DNA of 64,000 nt from Adiantum capillus-veneris (Eukaryota; Streptophyta; Polypodiopsida; Polypodiales; Pteridaceae), in assembly GCA_014529385.2 (NCBI GenBank), contig CM043959.1, positions 12,317,309 to 12,381,308 on the forward strand, in the 5' to 3' direction. The notes beneath the pieces are model-generated. The model searched no databases, was not told where the DNA came from, and was given only the letters and a program-made list of their open reading frames with translations. Numbering within the stretch: the first letter of the stretch is position 1; each line of letters opens with the position of its first letter. Made by a program: the position numbers and the translations under genes. Below are positions 20,403-30,471 of the stretch, in pieces.

Positions 20403-20928
20403 TCACTTAATGAGAGACTCATCAATGGGAGGATCATGAGAAACTTGGGTCACACTGGTGTTCTCATTTATGGTATGAACAGAGGATGTGGGTTCTATGA
20501 GTTCTTTAGATTCATTAGATTCAATCTTAGGACATGTTCTTTTTATGTGACCCTTGACATGACAATGATAACATCGACCTTCCTTAGAATAAATGCCTTG
20601 TTCTTCTGACGTGATGTATCCTCCTAAAATTCCTTGTGCTACTTTTTCATCTGGAGTGAGCTTAGGTTTAGCAATTGTGTTAGCTTTGCCCTTAGATTCA
20701 TTGTGTGGGTTCTTTTCCGAGAGACTAGAGGAAGATTGGTTAGAAGAGTTACCAATCTTACCGTTCTGAGAATTCTGAGAAGTCTGAGTGGTACTTTGAA
20801 AAGTCTTGTTTTCCTTAGGCTTTTCCTTATTGTGCTTCATCTCCTGTGCGAGAGCAATCGCTACTGCCTTGTTGAGATCGACGGGATCGAAGACTTCCAC
20901 ATCAAACCTGATATAGTCGTCCACCCTG
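20403..20928 (-). pseudogene. Gag C-terminus and zinc knuckle of CHR-e
   Basis: Minus frame of 173 codons: capsid end (DPVDLNKAVAIALAQEM), Asn/Ser/Gln linker, then CYHCHVKGHIKRTC, a complete zinc knuckle, and the ESNESKE linker. It is cut at 20929 by UNK-f, so the N-terminal half of gag is missing. Confidence 0.78.
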
Positions 20929-22521
20929 GCAAATCAAGCTATCCTTGATTATATTGAACAGCAGAACAACCTTGAGGAAGATGATGATAAGGCAGAAGCT
21001 AAAGAAGAAGAGAAGGAGGAGGAATCAGAAGAAGGGCATGATGATGATGACTCTCCTTTATCTCCACCTTCAAGACCTGGTACTGGTCGAGCGGGGGATA
21101 CTGGAGGAAATCAGTCCAAGACAGACCAATCAGACTAGCATGAAGGTCAGCAGGTGGGAGATCAACAACCCAGTAACGCTGGAAATTCACCAGCACACCA
21201 ATCACAGCACGGTATGGATGATAAAGGGAAAGACAAAGCTATGACTGAGATTCTAACAAGTGATGAGCGACATTCATTACAGCTCATCACACTGAACAAG
21301 AGATTACGACATCAGCAGGCTCCTATAACCAGGATGTATCTAGAGGATGATGATCTTATCATTGATCTGGAGCGATTTCAGCGACTATATGTCGGCGCTA
21401 GGGAAATGGTTCAACATTGGAAATCAGCTGTTTTCCATGATCAAGAGGTGTGCCAATTGCCTGAGCATCCTAGTACAATACAACTGCTAGAGAGAGTGCC
21501 TAAATGGATACTAACTATTGATGAGAAAGTAGCTAATCCACAACGGCAACGGCATTCTACTGCAGATTGTCATTCCCTAGCCATGGAATTAGAGCTCCTG
21601 CTGGGGAATAAGCCGACATATAAATGTATGAAAGATGTCAGAAGTCAATTAAAAGAGGTCTTAGTGCAAATGCAAATTCCTAGGGGAGTTCTAGATCAGA
21701 GGGTGCAAGCTATTCTTGAAGACCAGACTACTACCAGCAAGGGACCTCAAACCCAAATGACAGTAGGAGAACAAGCAACTGCTCTCCGCAGATTATTTCA
21801 ACTGGTTAAAGTTACCAGAAAGATGATGCAGCAAGAGAACCAGGCTGTCCTTAATTTTCTAGAGTTTGTACCTGATTCCCGAGTTCTCCTGTATGCTTTA
21901 CCAGCAAGAGAAGTGGAGTTGCCGAGGTGTTTTCCAGCACTATATCCTCAACATACAGAACCAATGGATCGGCTCACATACTACAAGATTACTGATGATC
22001 TTCAGGATTGGTATGAGCGATCAACTATGGAATGAAAAACCTGGCAAACGCTATTCAATGATAATCTTCAATTAAATGATTTCCAGGAATTAAGAGATGA
22101 GGTGCAGAGGATCAAGCTGTGTATGGAACAATGGAAAATCCAGATTAGAGGTCTCACTAAGATCACAAACCAGCTGCTGCAACTCACTGTTGAGTCCTCT
22201 AAAGTTCCTAAAAAGGACATTATGGCTAAACCAGGCCTAGGACCACAATACAGAGAGATGGCTGAGATTCTCTTTGAAGCTAGGATCAAAACAAATCAGC
22301 CTCTTCCAGAAGGATGGATCCATACAGCTTCGCATTGTCACAAATTGGCCAGAACTCGTCTAACAAAAGGCAGACGCACGCTCTATGATCCTGACACCAA
22401 AACTTATCATCCCCTCACGTCTTATGGAGTCGAAATGACCAAAGAGAGGCGAGATCAGCTTGAGCAAGAGGCCATTTACAGACTCATTCAGAAGGACAAT
22501 GCTGGCACTGGGACTTCTTAG
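20926..22521 (+). pseudogene. Unidentified long frame of UNK-f (possibly gag-like)
   Basis: One frame is open for about 530 codons apart from TAG at 21136 and TGA at 22033. The N-terminal third is extremely acidic (Glu/Asp/Lys runs), then Ser/Pro/Gly-rich. From about 21240 a helical, Leu/Gln/Arg-rich domain follows (LQLITLNKRLRHQQAP, then DDLIIDLERFQRLYVGAREM), and a C-terminal part has WIHTASHCHKLARTRL and ends KDNAGTGTS. I do not recognise it. Position before a polypurine tract and LTR suggests a gag-like structural protein of a non-autonomous element, but no zinc knuckle is present. The second stop follows Met-Glu and could be a former Trp. Confidence 0.45.
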
Positions 22522-22930
22522 ACACCATCAAGACCACAGGGCAAAAGGAAGCGTTCAGTAGAAGGATATTGGGTAGTTCCATCTCAGAATTCGATGGAGG
22601 AATTTTCTAGCCGTCTCAGAATCAGACGTGGATTTTTCCAAGAATTTTCAGAATCAGACGATGGATTTTCCTAGTAAGGTGTTGGTATCTCTTTGGTTGG
22701 ACACCCTTGGAATTACAATTATAGGGGTGTCAAGCACTCAACAAGCATGAAATATGGCATAAAGCTAGCAATACCACAATAGCCAGAAATGTCAGAAGGC
22801 TACGCTCATGAGGAACATCGGCCAACTCAGCAAGCAAGCACAGAGCTTCCTCAAAACTTCAGAAGGATCAGACGGTGGATTTTTTCAGAAATTTTGGAGT
22901 CTTACCAAAATTCAAAAAAGGAGGGAAGGA
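22522..22930 (+). other. Non-coding 3' region of UNK-f with polypurine tract
   Basis: Contains three imperfect copies of a CAGAATCAGACG-TGGATTTT word (about 22580-22900) and ends in the polypurine tract. No coding frame seen. Confidence 0.5.
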
Positions 22931-23420
22931 TGTAGATGGCGGAGATAGTCTCAATAGGTGGGAACCGGCTCCTGGAAGCCGAGCAACGGACCGGTCAGTA
23001 ATTACCATGACGATTACACAGTAACTTCAAAGGGCTATAAATAGGACCCATTACATTGTAATCAGGTTGGTTGTACTTTTGGGTTGTTTATCTTTTGACT
23101 TCTTACTCTTAGTTGTGTGGTTGTAGTCCTAAAGCTCTTCCCGAGCTACATTATCTTCACTATCCTACTCTATAATCCCTAATACAGTAGTCGAGTGTAC
23201 TTCAGTCAAATATACCTTGTATTCATTCTTCCTAAACTCTGAATCTGAATCCGAATCTGAACACTAATTCCAGTCATTCAATCTGTCTATCTCCTCAGCA
23301 GATGTATTTCAATTCATGTAACTATTCCAATTCAGTTTCTATCTTCTCTTCCAATTTTACTGATTGAACTAATGAATCAAAAGTAGCTGTAAATTATAAC
23401 ACTGGAATCAACTATCTAAA
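22931..23420 (+). repeat. 3' LTR of UNK-f
   Basis: Starts TGTAGATGG after the polypurine tract. TATA-like CTATAAATA lies at 23034-23042. The end is before the CHR-e primer site at 23421 but not exactly placed. Confidence 0.55.
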
Positions 23421-23441
23421 GAGATCAGCTCTAATTCCAAT
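23421..23441 (-). other. Primer binding site of CHR-e
   Basis: Minus strand ATTGGAATTAGAGCTGATC directly inside the LTR. It is a worn version of the initiator-Met primer site (compare TGGTATTAGAGC in CHR-d). Confidence 0.65.
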
Positions 23442-24140
23442 TGGCTGATCTGACCATGCGGCGAGGATGTGGTGCACGAAGGTGAGATGTGAGAGGTTTG
23501 GGGGCTGCGGTGCCGAGTCTGACTGCTGAAAACTGAAAACGCTGATGTAAATGATGGTTCTGTAGCCAAGAAACTGCAAACGCTAGGGTTGATTTGCTGT
23601 TCCAAAAACGCTAGGCCTGAAGAGGTATCTGTTGCAAAAACGCTATGCTGAACTGCTGGAAACTGCTTAACGCTAAACTGATCTGCAATCTCCAAAACGC
23701 TGGGGCTGATTTGCTGCAGAAACGCTAGGTAGTCTTGTTGGCTAGAAAACGCTAGGAGTTCCTGCCGAGTCTTGCTGAGAAGATGCATTGTCAGACACTG
23801 GGTCTCTGCTGCCTCTTCTGCCAGAAAATGCTAGCGCTAGCTTTCTTATATATTAACTTGGCAAAGTTGCCCGACCTAGTTTCCCAACAAAGTCACTTAT
23901 TCATAGTAAGTGAAAAATGGCTAAAATACGGAAAATAGGTTATATGCACTGTAAAATGCTCCTGATGGGTATTGACTGTAATCTGATGATCATGATGTGT
24001 GCAACCAGAGGATATGCAACTACTCTAAGTGCCTGGACATGCACGGTCTGCGACCAGACTCACGAAGGTGCCTAAACACTTCCTAAGCTGACATGAAGTA
24101 GCTTGTCCACCTACATATAGGGTTAGATGTGCACGTGACA
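23442..24140 (-). repeat. CHR-e 5' LTR
   Basis: About 699 bp, TG...CA. A TATA-like stretch (complement of 23846-23856) is followed, in transcription direction, by about eight copies of an AAAACGCT word between 23526 and 23760. It abuts Copia sequence at 24141. Confidence 0.75.
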
Positions 24141-24569
24141 CGTGTACTCATTTTGATCAATGAGACCAAAACATCGTTAAGCATCTATCTGATAAAATAG
24201 TAGTGCACATCAATATGTTTGGTACGCGCATGAAACATGGCATTTTTAGCCAAACAGACTGTACCCTGGCTATCACAACAAAGGACAGGCGTGTCATCAG
24301 GCAATCCAAGCTCACTAGCTAGGTGAGCTAACCATATGGCTTCTTTGAAAGCCTTTGTGACTGAAATATATTCAGCCTCATTAGTAGACAGTGCAACTAT
24401 CCTCTAAAGCCTAGAGCACCATGGAATCGGACCACCTAACAGGGTGTAAATGTACCCACTAGTTGACTTGCGGGTATCAACATTACCGGCCATGTCAGAA
24501 TCACAATATCTCTGCAGTTCTAATAGACCTTTTCCATAACATAGGAATTTGCTTTTGGTCCCTTTTAAG
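24141..24569 (-). pseudogene. Copia RNase H (COP-g)
   Basis: The minus-strand translation holds the classic Copia RNase H blocks: CDSDMAGNVDTRKSTSGYIY, then ALSTNEAEYI, then CDSQGTVCLAKN and ARTKHIDVHY. The first Asp, the Glu and the later Asp are present. Internal stops (after WCSRL and after YYFIR) show decay. The left end stops at the CHR-e LTR; the right end continues across HAT-1. Confidence 0.88.
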
Positions 24570-27500
24570 CAGAGTTACCCGGAACGCGGAACGGGAACGG
24601 CGATGGGCCTCCCTGCGGAACGGGGGAACGAGAACAGGCCCGGAACGAGAATGGCACGGAAAGGGAGGCTAAAAAAACACCCAAATATTGTTTTTTTTAG
24701 CGTTATGTGTTTGAATACAAGTAGTACTAGAGTCCTTTGACTCTAATACCCACAAAAAACACGATTCGAAGACCATTCAACCTTATTATGACTTGATTGG
24801 GATGTGCGGCGCCCAGAGTACATAACACATATACAACATTAAGCAAACACAATGCCCATACACAATGCTCTCAAATAATTGCAAGAGTAGTAGTCAGAGA
24901 TAACACTTTGGAATTAATTATGGCTAACAAGCCTCAAGGGCCACCAAGGTGCTACAATAAATACAAAGGGGGGCAAACCACTGACCACTGACCACAATAC
25001 CAAAAGACTGAAGATGACAAATACCATAAAGATGCTAGTAGCTACAAATGGCAAAGAGGGCAAGCCTCAAGCAGCCATACAAAAAGGTAAGGATAAATGG
25101 CAAAGACTCAAGACTCAAGAGCCACTAGCCTGAGAGGTCTCCCAATCCGTAGTAGCCGGCTGTAAATCATGCACATCCTCCCATTCCTCATCATCTAGCT
25201 CTAGGTCCGGCTCAATCTCAGTCACGGATGAAGTACCTGGTGTTGGTGGATGTGCATCTCCACCTACCTAAGGAGCCTCTTGCTCCATCTCCCACTGTGT
25301 AAAAGGATCTGTCTGTTTGTCTGTACTCTTGCAAAGCATTTTCAAATTTGCGCTGATGAAGACAAGATCTTTAGCCTTCTCCACTCCAAGCCGATTCCTC
25401 TTCTTGGAAGCAATATGGCTAAAGGTACTCCACAATTGCTCCAAGCATGAGGTACTAACTGACTGGCTGAAAATACGGATCGCCAATCTCTGAAGCTCAG
25501 GGCCATCGTAGCCATAGTCCTCCCACCATAGCACTGAACCTATCTTCCTGCGATCAATCTGAGCATTTGGACTGCCAAATGACCCCCGCATCTCTCTGTA
25601 CTGTCTCAACTGATCTCTGACAATGCGTCGACCATCTCTGTCTAGAACCATCTTGTTTAACATCTCTGTAAATTGGTTCATGACTTCCCTATCTGTCTCT
25701 TGCCCTGCACCTTGGAACTCCGGATCCACCATGTACGTTGCCCCGTGTAAAGGAGAGGCATATGAATTCCACCTTGAGCTGCAAAGCGCATGGATCTCCT
25801 CATACCGCTCTGCGTTCGGCTCAAGCTGTGCAAGCTGCTTAATCATGCGGTCCATTGCCTCATAAATCTTGGCAATGCAAGGATCCATGCCATCCAGAAC
25901 TCGAAGCAAATGAACCACCGGTTTTACCTGTGCGTCTAGACTCTTGAGCTCCTTCCAGAACTCAAGATCCTCTGCCTTATCCTTGCACAAAATCCTTGCA
26001 ACTGTCTTTGCATAGGGGGAGGTGGTGAACTCATCACTGATGAAGACTTGTCGGACCGCATTTTGACATTCAGACAGCCTGCGTACAAGAAGAAAGTTGA
26101 ATGCGAAGCGGGTGTCTGAATACTTTAGAAGCACTTTCTCGCCCGACCTCTTGAGGTACTCACTCCGAACCAAGTTGTGATTGTTGATGAAAGTAACAAT
26201 CTTCACTGCATCAGCAATGACTGGAGCGATCCAGTCTAGCTTGCCGATGTCTTTTAGAAGGTTGTTCAAGCAGTGTGCCATGCAGAAGCACACTGTCACA
26301 TGCGGATAGTGGCCCTCTATAATAGCTGTTGCTGCCCTATTTGATGCCTCCCTATCTGTGACAAAGGCCACCACGTGTTGCTCACCGATGGTTTCTATGG
26401 CCGCTGTCCACTCTGCAGAGAGGACATCGGCGGACTTGCCACTCTCGGTGGCATCATGAGAGTGCACAAAGTACATCTCTCCACTCGAGTATGCGACGAG
26501 ACCATGGATAGATCTCTTTCTTGTATCGCTCCACCCGTCGGCAATGAGGGAAACGCCATGCTTTGCCCAAAGACGTTGAATATTGAGGGTTGCTTGTTCC
26601 ACGATAGCCTTCTCTCGATCGAGCAAAGTGGTCCGGAGAGCCTCTGAAGATGGTGGCACATAGCCGGTGCCATACTCTCCTATCCGTTGCACCATGACTT
26701 TCCAATACTCCGACCTATTTCGATCAAACATAGAAGAGGTTAGTATCAAAAAGGTGGAACCGACGATAACGGAAGAAATGAGAGAGAAGATTGATAAATC
26801 ATAAAACAATGAACATACTTCGCCGCGACAAATGGGATATGGTCGTGATAGAAGAGTCGAGCCACGGCCGCATCCACCTCTTCCTTCTTCTTTGGGTCCC
26901 AAGAGGTGGCAAGGGTCCTTTGGCGACATTTTGGACCTTGTGAAGATGCACCGACACCTACACCGGGTAGAGAGGAAGAAGGGAAAATGAGGGTCTTTGG
27001 ATCAATACCTTTGCGTGCGGGCTTGGCTTTGTGGTTGAATTGCCGATCCTTTTCCTCGAGGTCCTTCCTCTTCTCGATGGTTAGGTTGGAGCAAAATCTC
27101 ACCTCATGTCCCGACACTCGAAGAAAGTGTGCCCTCACTTTGTCATGGCCCCCTTTCCGATGTAAGAGCATAGCTTGCATGCCCATGCACGAGAACCTCC
27201 CGCCGCCGACAAGGTGCCCTCCGAGGTCACTTCATCCCACCACGACCATTCCTTTTGAGTGTTGCCCGCATGAACGGAGGGGGTTGTACGAGAAGAAGAA
27301 GCCATGGATTATCCGTGAAAGAGAGAGAGCTTGATCTTTGAGGATTTGAGAGAGAGAGAGATAGCTTGAGAGAGGGCTTGAGAGAGAGAGAGGCTTGATT
27401 CCGTTCTTGCTTGAGGCTTGAGCAATGAGAAGTTGAGATAGAGAGCTTGAGAGAGAGGCTTCACCTCTTGGAAGTTGATACCGAGAGAGAGAGTTTGACC

Positions 27501-27882
27501 CTTGAGCCTTGAGGGTTAGCCCAAGAGAGAGAGAGGTTGAAACTTGAGAGCTAGAGGCTAGGCCCCTATGGCTTGAGAGTTGAGAGCAAGGGAGAGATGG
27601 CCCCCTTCAAACTTCCTTGATGCTTTGGTGAAGATGGGGGCAGGGGAGATTTATATAGGGCTGTAAATGGCCGTTGGCTGCCCAAAAGTCCCAAACAGCT
27701 ACATTTTTAAAAGTTGAAATCTGCCCGTTGCTGCCGTTCCGGCTCGTTCCAGCCGGTCTGTTCCGATGATGGCATGTCTGTCGGAACGGTAGTCCGTTCT
27801 GATGCGTTCCAGGGAATTTTGACCGGCCGGAACGCCGTTCCGGCGTTCCAAGCCCCCATATTGGCGTTCCCCGGTAACTCTG
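24570..27882 (-). mobile_element. HAT-1: hAT transposon with 8-bp target duplication
   Basis: 3313 bp. The left end begins CAGAGTTACCCGGAACG; the right end, reverse-complemented, begins CAGAGTTACCGGGGAACG. It is flanked by CTTTTAAG (24562-24569) and CTTTCAAG (27883-27890), an 8-bp duplication with one change. Both ends are dense in GGAACG words (CGTTCC on the other strand), as expected of hAT subterminal binding sites. It carries one transposase gene on the minus strand and interrupts COP-g within the RNase H/RT connection. Confidence 0.9.
25268..27305 (-). pseudogene. hAT transposase of HAT-1 (two exons, frameshifted)
   Basis: Exon 1 is 27305-26819 and exon 2 is 26714-25268, joined across a 104-bp GT-AG intron (26818-26715). 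Exon 1 encodes a BED-type zinc finger (CKLC, later two His). Exon 2 has the DUF659/hAT core (LIADGWSDT, YSSGEMYFVHSHDAT, HVVAFVTD, ASNRAATAI, CMAHCLNNLLKDI) and the C-terminal dimerisation region (VLWWEDYGY, LAIRIFSQSVSTSCLEQLWSTFS). Compared with HAT-2, one base is missing near 27160 in the zinc-finger region, so the N-terminus is out of frame. An ATG further upstream in exon 2's frame is spurious, as it reads exon 1 out of frame and runs through the intron. TAG closes the frame at 25268-25270. Confidence 0.85.
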
Positions 27883-28386
27883 CTTTCAAGTACCTCATTA
27901 TGGACTTTACAACATTCCAATGTGCTTTGCCAAGATTAGACATAAAGCTGCTCACTACTCCCGCTGAAAAGCAACGTCAGGTGTAGCGGCAACCATAGCA
28001 TACATGAGAAAGCCACAAGTTGAAGCATAATGTACTCCCCTCACAGCATTGGTTGCATCATACTTCTCTTGAAACAAAAACAACAGTTTTTGTTGCCTAT
28101 CTCTCATTATGCGCATGCCCAAAATATGTTCAGTTGATTCCAAATTTTTCATTGCAAGAGCTGAATCCAACTGGTTTTTGAGAGTGTCAAGAGTGCTCTT
28201 GTCACTGGGTGGTTGTCCGCATCTCTTTTGATATATAAACAGTGATCTACGTTCGAACCCATGTTTCAGCATGAAAGTGTCAAACTCTTTGTACCATTGT
28301 CTAGAAGCTTATTTCAGTCCATACAAACTTCTTTTTAGCATGTATACAAATTCTTCCATGCAAGTGATGACAAAACCTTTCGGTTG
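27883..28386 (-). pseudogene. Copia RT C-terminal half (COP-g)
   Basis: Minus strand: KRSLYGLK-type block near 28320, RQWYKEFD, then HGFERRSLFIYQK, followed directly by KSTLDTLKNQLDSALAMKNL and LGMRIMRDR. The catalytic YVDD box normally between these is missing, so a piece of the palm has been lost. It continues with GKAHWNVVKSIMRYLK, where HAT-1 is inserted. Confidence 0.87.
28372..28386. repeat. LINE-1 target-site duplication, left copy
   Basis: AAAACCTTTCGGTTG, repeated at 34985-34999 immediately after the LINE-1 poly(A). Confidence 0.9.
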
Positions 28387-28819
28387 AAAAGTACCTTCAA
28401 GTGGTCATTGCGGAATAGAAAGAAAACGCGCCCTCGCTGCTGCTGTGATCCTTGCTGCCCCCCCCCCCCCCGTGCTGGCTGCCTCCTCCTGCTGGCTGCC
28501 TCCCTCCCCCCCGCCTGCCCTCAGCCCCCGCTGCCCCCCCTCGCGCTGCCCCTGCCCCTGTCGTTCCGCCCGCCCTCAGCCACCACTGCCGCCGCCCGCT
28601 GCCCTCTCCCCTGCGCCAGCTGCACTACCCTTCCCGCTTGCCGCTGCCCCCCCCCCCCCCCCCTCGGCCCGTTCGCCCGCCCGTTTTGTTCTTTCACCTC
28701 GACAGCTCCCTGCAGTTCGGCCCTTTCGGCACTGGTTCAATTCCTTGGAGCAGTGTTCGGTGCGCCCAATTGCAGCACCCTCCCGTCGCCCTCTTCTTAC
28801 GCCACAGCAGTAGACACAG

Positions 28820-30471
28820 ATGGAGGCTCCAGCTTCGCCACAGAGGGACTCGCCAGAAGCCCCCTCGCCCGACCCCGTTGAGCCCACCATTCAACTTGCT
28901 CTCTCGCCGACAAAGCAAGCGAGCCTTGCCGCTGAGGTAGAGCGATTGCAGGCGACCTCGGTCATCTGCAAGATTCTCGGCACCCGACCTGGTAGAGGAG
29001 AGTTGCGAGACCTTCTCCAGGCCCGCCTTCTCGCAGAGGTGGGCAAGATCTTGGATGTCCGGATTCTCAGACGGGGTTACTATCAGATCGAGTTTGAGAT
29101 CTCCGAGATGGCGTCCAAGGTCATAGCTATGAGTCCACTGGCCATCCGAGCATCACGTGCCCACTTTCGACAGTGGCGACATGGTTTTGACCCGGCTTCG
29201 GATGTTCTAGTAGAGGAGGCAGACATCCCCATCTCAGTCTACTTTCCGGGTTTACGGAGGGAGTACTTACCACTTCTTTCCAGGATTGGTTCCGCCATTG
29301 GGACTGTCCTGGAGACACCTCATATGGCAGCATCAGTAGCTACCAAGGCGGCTGGCATTCCCTCAATTCGAGTTTTGGCCACAGATACCCACACGCTCCC
29401 GAAGGTTATCCTTTTGCCTCGGGTGAGTGGGGGTTGGTTTAGACAGAGTGTGGAGTACTCGGGCCTCCCGAACCAGTGCTTCATTTGCCGACAGATGGGC
29501 CATCTAGCGAAGGCCTGTCCACGGAGGAGGCCGCGACCTGCACCACAGCCTCAGCCCCAGCCTGCCAGGGCTGGCCCGCAGCCACAGTCAGCGGCACAAC
29601 GCACACATGCAAAGCCACCCTCCGAGCCTGAGGCTCCAGCGGAGGAGGGGTGGCAGCAGGCCCGTGGTCGACGACGCCAGGGGCCACAGCGTCAGCCTGG
29701 CACTCAGAGTGGCCCTCAGGTGCCTACTCAGCAGCAGTGGGTTCCCACGAGAAACCGCTTTGGTCCTCTTGAGCAGGAGGAGATCCCTGCGCCAGCCCCC
29801 ACCTCCGCTTCACCCTCGACAGCCTCTGCCCCCCCAGAGCTCCCCCCTTCTTCCTCATCCTCCCCCCCGCCTTCTGCTCCCGTCGCCTCTCCACCTCGCC
29901 CCTCTACCTATGTCGCCCCATCCCGCCCCTCTTCTCCTTCGCTCCCCCAAGCTCCTTCTCCCATGAGGCAGCCTGCTTCAGGGTCCATGCTTTGTTCCTT
30001 GCCGCTAGGGGGATAGAGGCCTTGGACTCAGCAGTTAGTTTCTCCTTCCCCCTCTATGGTAGGGCCGAGACAGAGTGGTCCCTCGACTCAGTGTTGGGAT
30101 GGTTGCATACACAGGTCCTAGAGTTCTGTCACCACATGGGAGAACTTGGAGTTACAGATATACTGCAGACTTTGTGGCCATTGGCCAAGTTTGCGGTGAC
30201 ACCCCCAGACTCAACAGGATGTAGGCACATTGTGGTGTACTTCTTTGCTGATACGCAGTGTTTGCCTTGCTATGTATACATTCATGAGGACTCCTAGACA
30301 GAGGAGGTTGCTTTACGCACGGCTCGCTCTGCTTGGGCTTGGGCTAGGCACTCACTACAGTCACGCCTATCTAGAGGACGCTCGGATGTGGATTACTCCC
30401 CATCCAAGCCAACCTCGAAGATAGCCCGTCTTGCTGCTGCGGCAGCATCTGTTCTCTCTCGCTCCCCATGA
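28820..30471 (+). pseudogene. LINE ORF1 (RNA-binding, zinc knuckle)
   Basis: Starts at the ATG at 28820 and is open to a TAG at 30014. The N-terminal domain resembles the DUF4283 type of plant L1 ORF1. A zinc knuckle CFICRQMGHLAKAC lies at about residues 218-231, followed by a Pro/Gln/Arg-rich low-complexity tail. The frame beginning near 29992 (+1 shift) carries the probable C-terminal continuation with one TAG (30295-30297), ending in KIARLAAAAAS and a TGA at 30469-30471 that overlaps the ORF2 ATG. ORF1 would coat the LINE RNA. The shift near 29990 and the TAG make the tail untranslated in this copy. Confidence 0.78.

Larger units (their letters stand above)
20929..23420 (+). mobile_element. 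UNK-f: unidentified 5'-truncated LTR element
   Basis: Plus-strand segment replacing the 5' leader and gag N-terminus of CHR-e. It has one long coding frame (20926-22521), a repeat-bearing untranslated stretch, a polypurine tract (AAAAAAGGAGGGAAGGA ending at 22930) and an LTR starting TGTAGATGGCGG at 22931 with a TATA box near 23034. There is no RT, integrase or protease. A 5' LTR is not visible. Confidence 0.55.
18300..24140 (-). mobile_element. CHR-e: RT-less chromovirus derivative with later insertions
   Basis: Minus-strand element: 5' LTR 24140-23442, primer site 23441-23421, then UNK-f, gag C-terminus, zinc knuckle, protease, His/Asp-rich spacer, RNase H tail, a ~460-bp unexplained insertion, chromodomain, polypurine tract (complement of 18545-18560) and 3' LTR from 18544 downward. 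Same RT-less layout as CHR-a. Its right end lies inside COP-g, interrupting it near the end of the Copia RNase H region. Confidence 0.72.

Noticed and set aside
23526-23760. Regularly spaced short repeats resembling a CRISPR array
   Set aside because: Repeats are only about 8 bases, spacing is irregular, the same words occur in the CHR-d LTRs, and the context is a plant LTR.
25623-25865. Plus-strand frames within HAT-1 (mirrored in HAT-2 at 37561-37803)
   Set aside because: Antisense to the transposase; their presence in both copies only reflects the shared sequence.
28384-28940. Overlapping proline/cysteine-rich open frames at the LINE 5' end
   Set aside because: They come from C-rich untranslated sequence with homopolymers; several overlapping frames exist at once and none shows a domain.
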